Origin: Candidatus Parcubacteria bacterium
Lineage (GTDB): Bacteria > Patescibacteriota > Minisyncoccia > UBA6257 > JAPLYJ01
Assembly: GCA_026395655.1 (NCBI GenBank)
Contig: JAPLYJ010000021.1
Location: forward strand, 1-16,697
Direction: 5' to 3'
Length of the DNA: 16,697 nucleotides
Made by a program: the position numbers and the translations under genes. Numbering within the stretch: the stretch's first letter is position 1; each line of letters begins with the position of its first letter. Below the pieces are notes generated by a model. That model saw only the letters and a list, made by a program, of their open reading frames with translations. It ran no database searches and was not told where the DNA came from. Positions 14,151 through 16,697 of the stretch are shown piece by piece.

Positions 14151-15209
14151 TTAAACAGGAGGTTGTTCTCTTTTAAGGTCAACTAATAAAAGTTTGTAAG
14201 CATTGAAATTTTCTAAAATAATACCAGTACCTCTAGCTACAGCTGTTAAGGGGTCTTCAATAATTTTGACTGGAATACCTGTCTCGTCTTGGATAAGTTT
14301 GTCTAAACCACGTAAAAGACTAGTACCTCCTGAAAGCAAAATACTACCAGACATAATATCAGAAACTAATTCTGGAGGTGTAATTTCAATAACTCCTTTA
14401 ATAGTTTCTACGATAGCTCGTACCGAAGTGCTGATAGCCTCCCTTATCTCCGATTCATCCACCTTAATTTCTTTAGGTAATCCTCTACTTAAATCCCTGC
14501 CGCGTACTACCATTTCCTGATGCCCAGCCATATCTCTAGCAGAACCTAAATTAATTTTTAATTGTTCAGCTGTTTGTTCACCAATAGCTAATTTAAATTC
14601 ATCACGGATATAATAAATAATATCATCGTTTAATTTGTTACCAGCTACCCTTAAGCTTTTAGCCACTACAATGCCATTTAAAGACACAATGGCTACTTCT
14701 GTGGTTCCACCACCGATATCTACTACTAAGTGCCCTGTAGGCTCGTTTATAGGCAATCTAGCCCCTATAGCTACAGCTACGGGGTTTTCCACCAAATATA
14801 CCTTCCTAGCCCCAGCATTGTGAATAACATCTTCAACGGCTCTTTTTTCCACTTCTGTACCACCAAAAGGAATACCTACTACCACCCTGGGCCAATTAAA
14901 CAAAGAAGCTGCGCTGAATTTTTCATTAAGCTTATCAAAAAAATATCGTAACATTTTTTCTGTTACTTCAAAGTCAGAGATAACACCATTAACAATGGGT
15001 TTAACAGCTGTAATATGCTCTGGAGTTTTACCCAACATATCTCTAGCTTCAGTACCTACAGCTAAGATCTGATCTGTTTTATTATTAATCGCTACCACTG
15101 AAGGTTCGTTAATAACAATACCCCTACCTTTGGTATAGATGATAGTTTTTGTAGTACCTAGATCAATACCAATATCTTTGTAAAAAGAAGAAAACATATT
15201 ACTAGTCAT
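14151..15209 (-). CDS. mreB: Rod shape-determining actin homologue MreB
   Basis: MreB forms short membrane-bound filaments that direct lateral wall synthesis. The 352-residue product has the actin-fold nucleotide motifs: phosphate 1 IGIDLGTTKT (13-22), phosphate 2 VVDIGGGTTEV (162-172), and the adenosine motif LLSGGTSLLRGL (291-302). ENPVAVAIGA (141-150) and LTAVARGTG (321-329) are also family hallmarks. The length is normal. A second in-frame ATG at residue 5 (15195-15197) is an equally good start; neither has a Shine-Dalgarno. The short N-terminal FSSFYKD preceding the first strand may contribute to membrane binding as in other MreBs. It lies 28 bases after htpX and heads the mreB-mreC-mreD-mrdA run. 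Confidence 0.97.
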   Translation of the reverse strand: MTSNMFSSFYKDIGIDLGTTKTIIYTKGRGIVINEPSVVAINNKTDQILAVGTEARDMLGKTPEHITAVKPIVNGVISDFEVTEKMLRYFFDKLNEKFSAASLFNWPRVVVGIPFGGTEVEKRAVEDVIHNAGARKVYLVENPVAVAIGARLPINEPTGHLVVDIGGGTTEVAIVSLNGIVVAKSLRVAGNKLNDDIIYYIRDEFKLAIGEQTAEQLKINLGSARDMAGHQEMVVRGRDLSRGLPKEIKVDESEIREAISTSVRAIVETIKGVIEITPPELVSDIMSGSILLSGGTSLLRGLDKLIQDETGIPVKIIEDPLTAVARGTGIILENFNAYKLLLVDLKREQPPV

Positions 15210-15237
15210 ATTCTAATTTTTTTAATTTAATATATTT

Positions 15238-16128
15238 TTAAATAGACATTTCTCTTAACAACTTAATTCTTTCAGAGGTAGGCGGATGAGTGAGCCATAG
15301 CTTTGCAAACCATGATTCTTTATTTTTTTTAACAGGATCAGAAAAATACAAACTTCTAGTGGTATTAGACATAGACTTAATAGGTCTTTTGTCTTGTGAG
15401 ATTTTTTCTAAAGCCTTAGCTAAGCCTTCTGGATATCTAGTTAACAGCGCCCCAGAAGAATCTGCTAAAAATTCTCTTTTGCGCGAAACAGCCAATTGAA
15501 TTAAAAGAGCTACAACAGGAGAAATAATTAACACTAATATCATGATAATTATACCCAAAGGATTGCTGTTTTCTCGATCCCTGTCTCCCCCTGAAAATAT
15601 CATGCTACGTATTAACCAATCTGAAACAATACTGACTATACCTACTAACACTACCACTAAACTAGCAATAAGGATATCACGATTACCAATATGACACAAT
15701 TCGTGAGCAATGACACCTTCTAATTCTGATTTTTCTAATGTTGCTAACAAACCACTAGTAACACAGATAACAGCATGTTTAGGATCTCTGCCTGTAGCAA
15801 AAGCATTGGGCGAAGGTTCATCCATGATATATATCTTAGGCAAAGGTAAACCAGCTGTAATACAAAGATTTTCTACTAATCTATATAATTCAGGAGCATC
15901 TTGTTTTTTGATTTCTCGAGCCTTAGAAATGGCTAAAATAATCTTGTCAGATTGCCAATAGCTGAAAAAACTCCAAATAAAGCTAAAAACAACAGCAAAA
16001 ATTAAAAGATTGGGTTTATTAAAATACCAGCTTAAAAACCAACCCAAAGCAATAATTACTAACAAAAAAACAAAAAGTAAAAGCCAGGTGCGGCGGATAT
16101 TTAAAGCTGATTGTGAGTATAAAGTCAT
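15238..16128 (-). CDS. htpX: Membrane zinc metalloprotease HtpX (M48)
   Basis: HtpX degrades misfolded or surplus membrane proteins. The 296-residue product has two N-terminal helices (about 14-34 and 40-58), the zinc site HELCH (142-146: His142, Glu143, His146; Cys where Ser is usual between them), two more helices (about 152-175 and 191-213), and the third zinc ligand Glu219 in KREFLADSSGA. The segment FATGRDPKHAVICVTSGLL (110-128) is a signature of the HtpX subgroup. The length is normal. It starts 33 bases after lemA; lemA-htpX adjacency is common in bacteria. Confidence 0.96.
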   Translation of the reverse strand: MTLYSQSALNIRRTWLLLFVFLLVIIALGWFLSWYFNKPNLLIFAVVFSFIWSFFSYWQSDKIILAISKAREIKKQDAPELYRLVENLCITAGLPLPKIYIMDEPSPNAFATGRDPKHAVICVTSGLLATLEKSELEGVIAHELCHIGNRDILIASLVVVLVGIVSIVSDWLIRSMIFSGGDRDRENSNPLGIIIMILVLIISPVVALLIQLAVSRKREFLADSSGALLTRYPEGLAKALEKISQDKRPIKSMSNTTRSLYFSDPVKKNKESWFAKLWLTHPPTSERIKLLREMSI

Positions 16129-16161
16129 ATCAATATGGCCGTCGCCTCAAACCTTTTTAAA

Positions 16162-16697
16162 TTAAAAACTTACTTTAACAGGTTCTTTTTCTTTTAAATC
16201 AGTAATCTCAAATAAATCTTTTTTCTTAAAACCTAACAAACCTACAAAGAAACGAGCTGGGAATAATTCAATGGCAATATTGTAATCTCGAACATTACCG
16301 TTATAGAATCTTCTGCTAGCCTGAATCTTGTCTTCTGTATCAGTTAACTCTCTTTGCAATTCCAAAAAATTCTGATTAGCTTTTAAATCAGGGTAAGCTT
16401 CGGCTACAGCAAAAAGACTTTTTAAAGTATCTGTTAAAGCATTTTCTGCAGCAGCTTTTTCTTGAGCATTCTTAGCTCCCATAGCTTGATTGCGAGCTAC
16501 AGTGACTTTTTCAAAAAGTTCTTTTTCATGTGTGGCATATCCTTTTACAGATTCTACTAAATTAGGAATCAAATCATATCTTCTCTTAAGCTGAACATCA
16601 ATGTCAGCCCAAGCTTCACTAACCTGATTGGAGCGTTTAACTAATCCGTTAAATATCGCTATCAACCAAAAGATAAAGACACAGATTACACCTACTA
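16162..16697 (-). CDS. lemA: LemA family membrane protein, 5' end outside the window
   Basis: LemA proteins are membrane-anchored four-helix proteins with an unclear envelope role, often encoded with HtpX. The visible part has the hallmark region AWADIDVQLKRRYDLIPNLV, then VKGYATHE, AEAYPDLKANQNFLELQ.EL..TED.I..SRRFYN.NV.DYN, and the closing FPARFFVGLLGF. A TTG at 16663-16665 could be read as a start, but the frame remains open to the window edge and encodes a hydrophobic stretch (VGVICVFIFWLIAIFN) that is the expected N-terminal membrane helix. The true start therefore lies beyond base 16697. The stop is 33 bases before htpX. Confidence 0.95.
   Translation of the reverse strand, partial: VGVICVFIFWLIAIFNGLVKRSNQVSEAWADIDVQLKRRYDLIPNLVESVKGYATHEKELFEKVTVARNQAMGAKNAQEKAAAENALTDTLKSLFAVAEAYPDLKANQNFLELQRELTDTEDKIQASRRFYNGNVRDYNIAIELFPARFFVGLLGFKKKDLFEITDLKEKEPVKVSF

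Noticed and set aside
14203..14951. Plus-strand open frames within mreB.
   Set aside because: They are antisense shadows of a strongly conserved gene.
16663..16665. TTG as the start of lemA.
   Set aside because: The frame stays open to the window edge and upstream codons encode the expected N-terminal membrane helix.
1..16697. CRISPR arrays, insertion sequences, integrases, rRNA and riboswitches.
   Set aside because: No direct-repeat array, transposase-like product, long terminal inverted repeats or conserved RNA core was seen in reading the window.

Overview
The window is compact, AT-rich bacterial chromosome, almost entirely coding. It most resembles a Patescibacteria (Candidate Phyla Radiation) genome. 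Signs of this are small gene sizes, class II LysS and SerS of the kind seen in that group, an FtsQ-like protein beside a VirD4-like ATPase with short lineage-type unknowns, and almost no Shine-Dalgarno motifs before start codons. TGA is used as a normal stop (serS and the dnaX zero frame), which argues against the UGA-glycine lineages (SR1/Gracilibacteria). The exact lineage is inference; no rRNA is present.

Left block (about 200-9406, all minus strand). Read 5' to 3' on the minus strand the order is greA, lysS, serS, ftsQ-like, a 138-aa unknown, a 792-aa VirD4/TraG-like membrane ATPase, a 236-aa membrane-anchored unknown, dnaX (broken into two frames), tRNA-Gln(CTG), and a VirB2/TrbC-like pilin. 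Gaps between its protein genes up to dnaX are only 2-38 bases and the tRNA follows 12 bases after dnaX, so much of it is probably one long transcription unit starting at a strong promoter at 9484-9511. It mixes transcription, tRNA charging, replication, cell division and a type IV secretion-like envelope machine.

Divergent control region (9407-9575). Two sigma70-type promoters stand back to back with -35 boxes sharing one base. One drives greA leftward; the other drives a cell-wall gene rightward. The greA leader begins with a stem-loop.

Right block. On the plus strand, 9576-10949 encodes an L,D-transpeptidase (YkuD) fused to a C-terminal domain that looks like a D-Ala-D-Ala carboxypeptidase (S11) stripped of its nucleophile and KTG box. 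Convergent with it, with overlapping stop codons, is the minus-strand cell-shape and membrane-quality cluster lemA (cut by the window edge), htpX, mreB, mreC, mreD, mrdA (PBP2). Together these cover elongation-type peptidoglycan synthesis and an alternative (3-3) cross-linking enzyme.

Most notable points: the dnaX frame break, which sits on a canonical -1 slippery heptamer but also looks like a short deletion; the transpeptidase/pseudo-carboxypeptidase fusion; the shared divergent promoter; and secretion-type genes embedded in a housekeeping operon. No IS element, CRISPR array, integrase or rRNA was seen.
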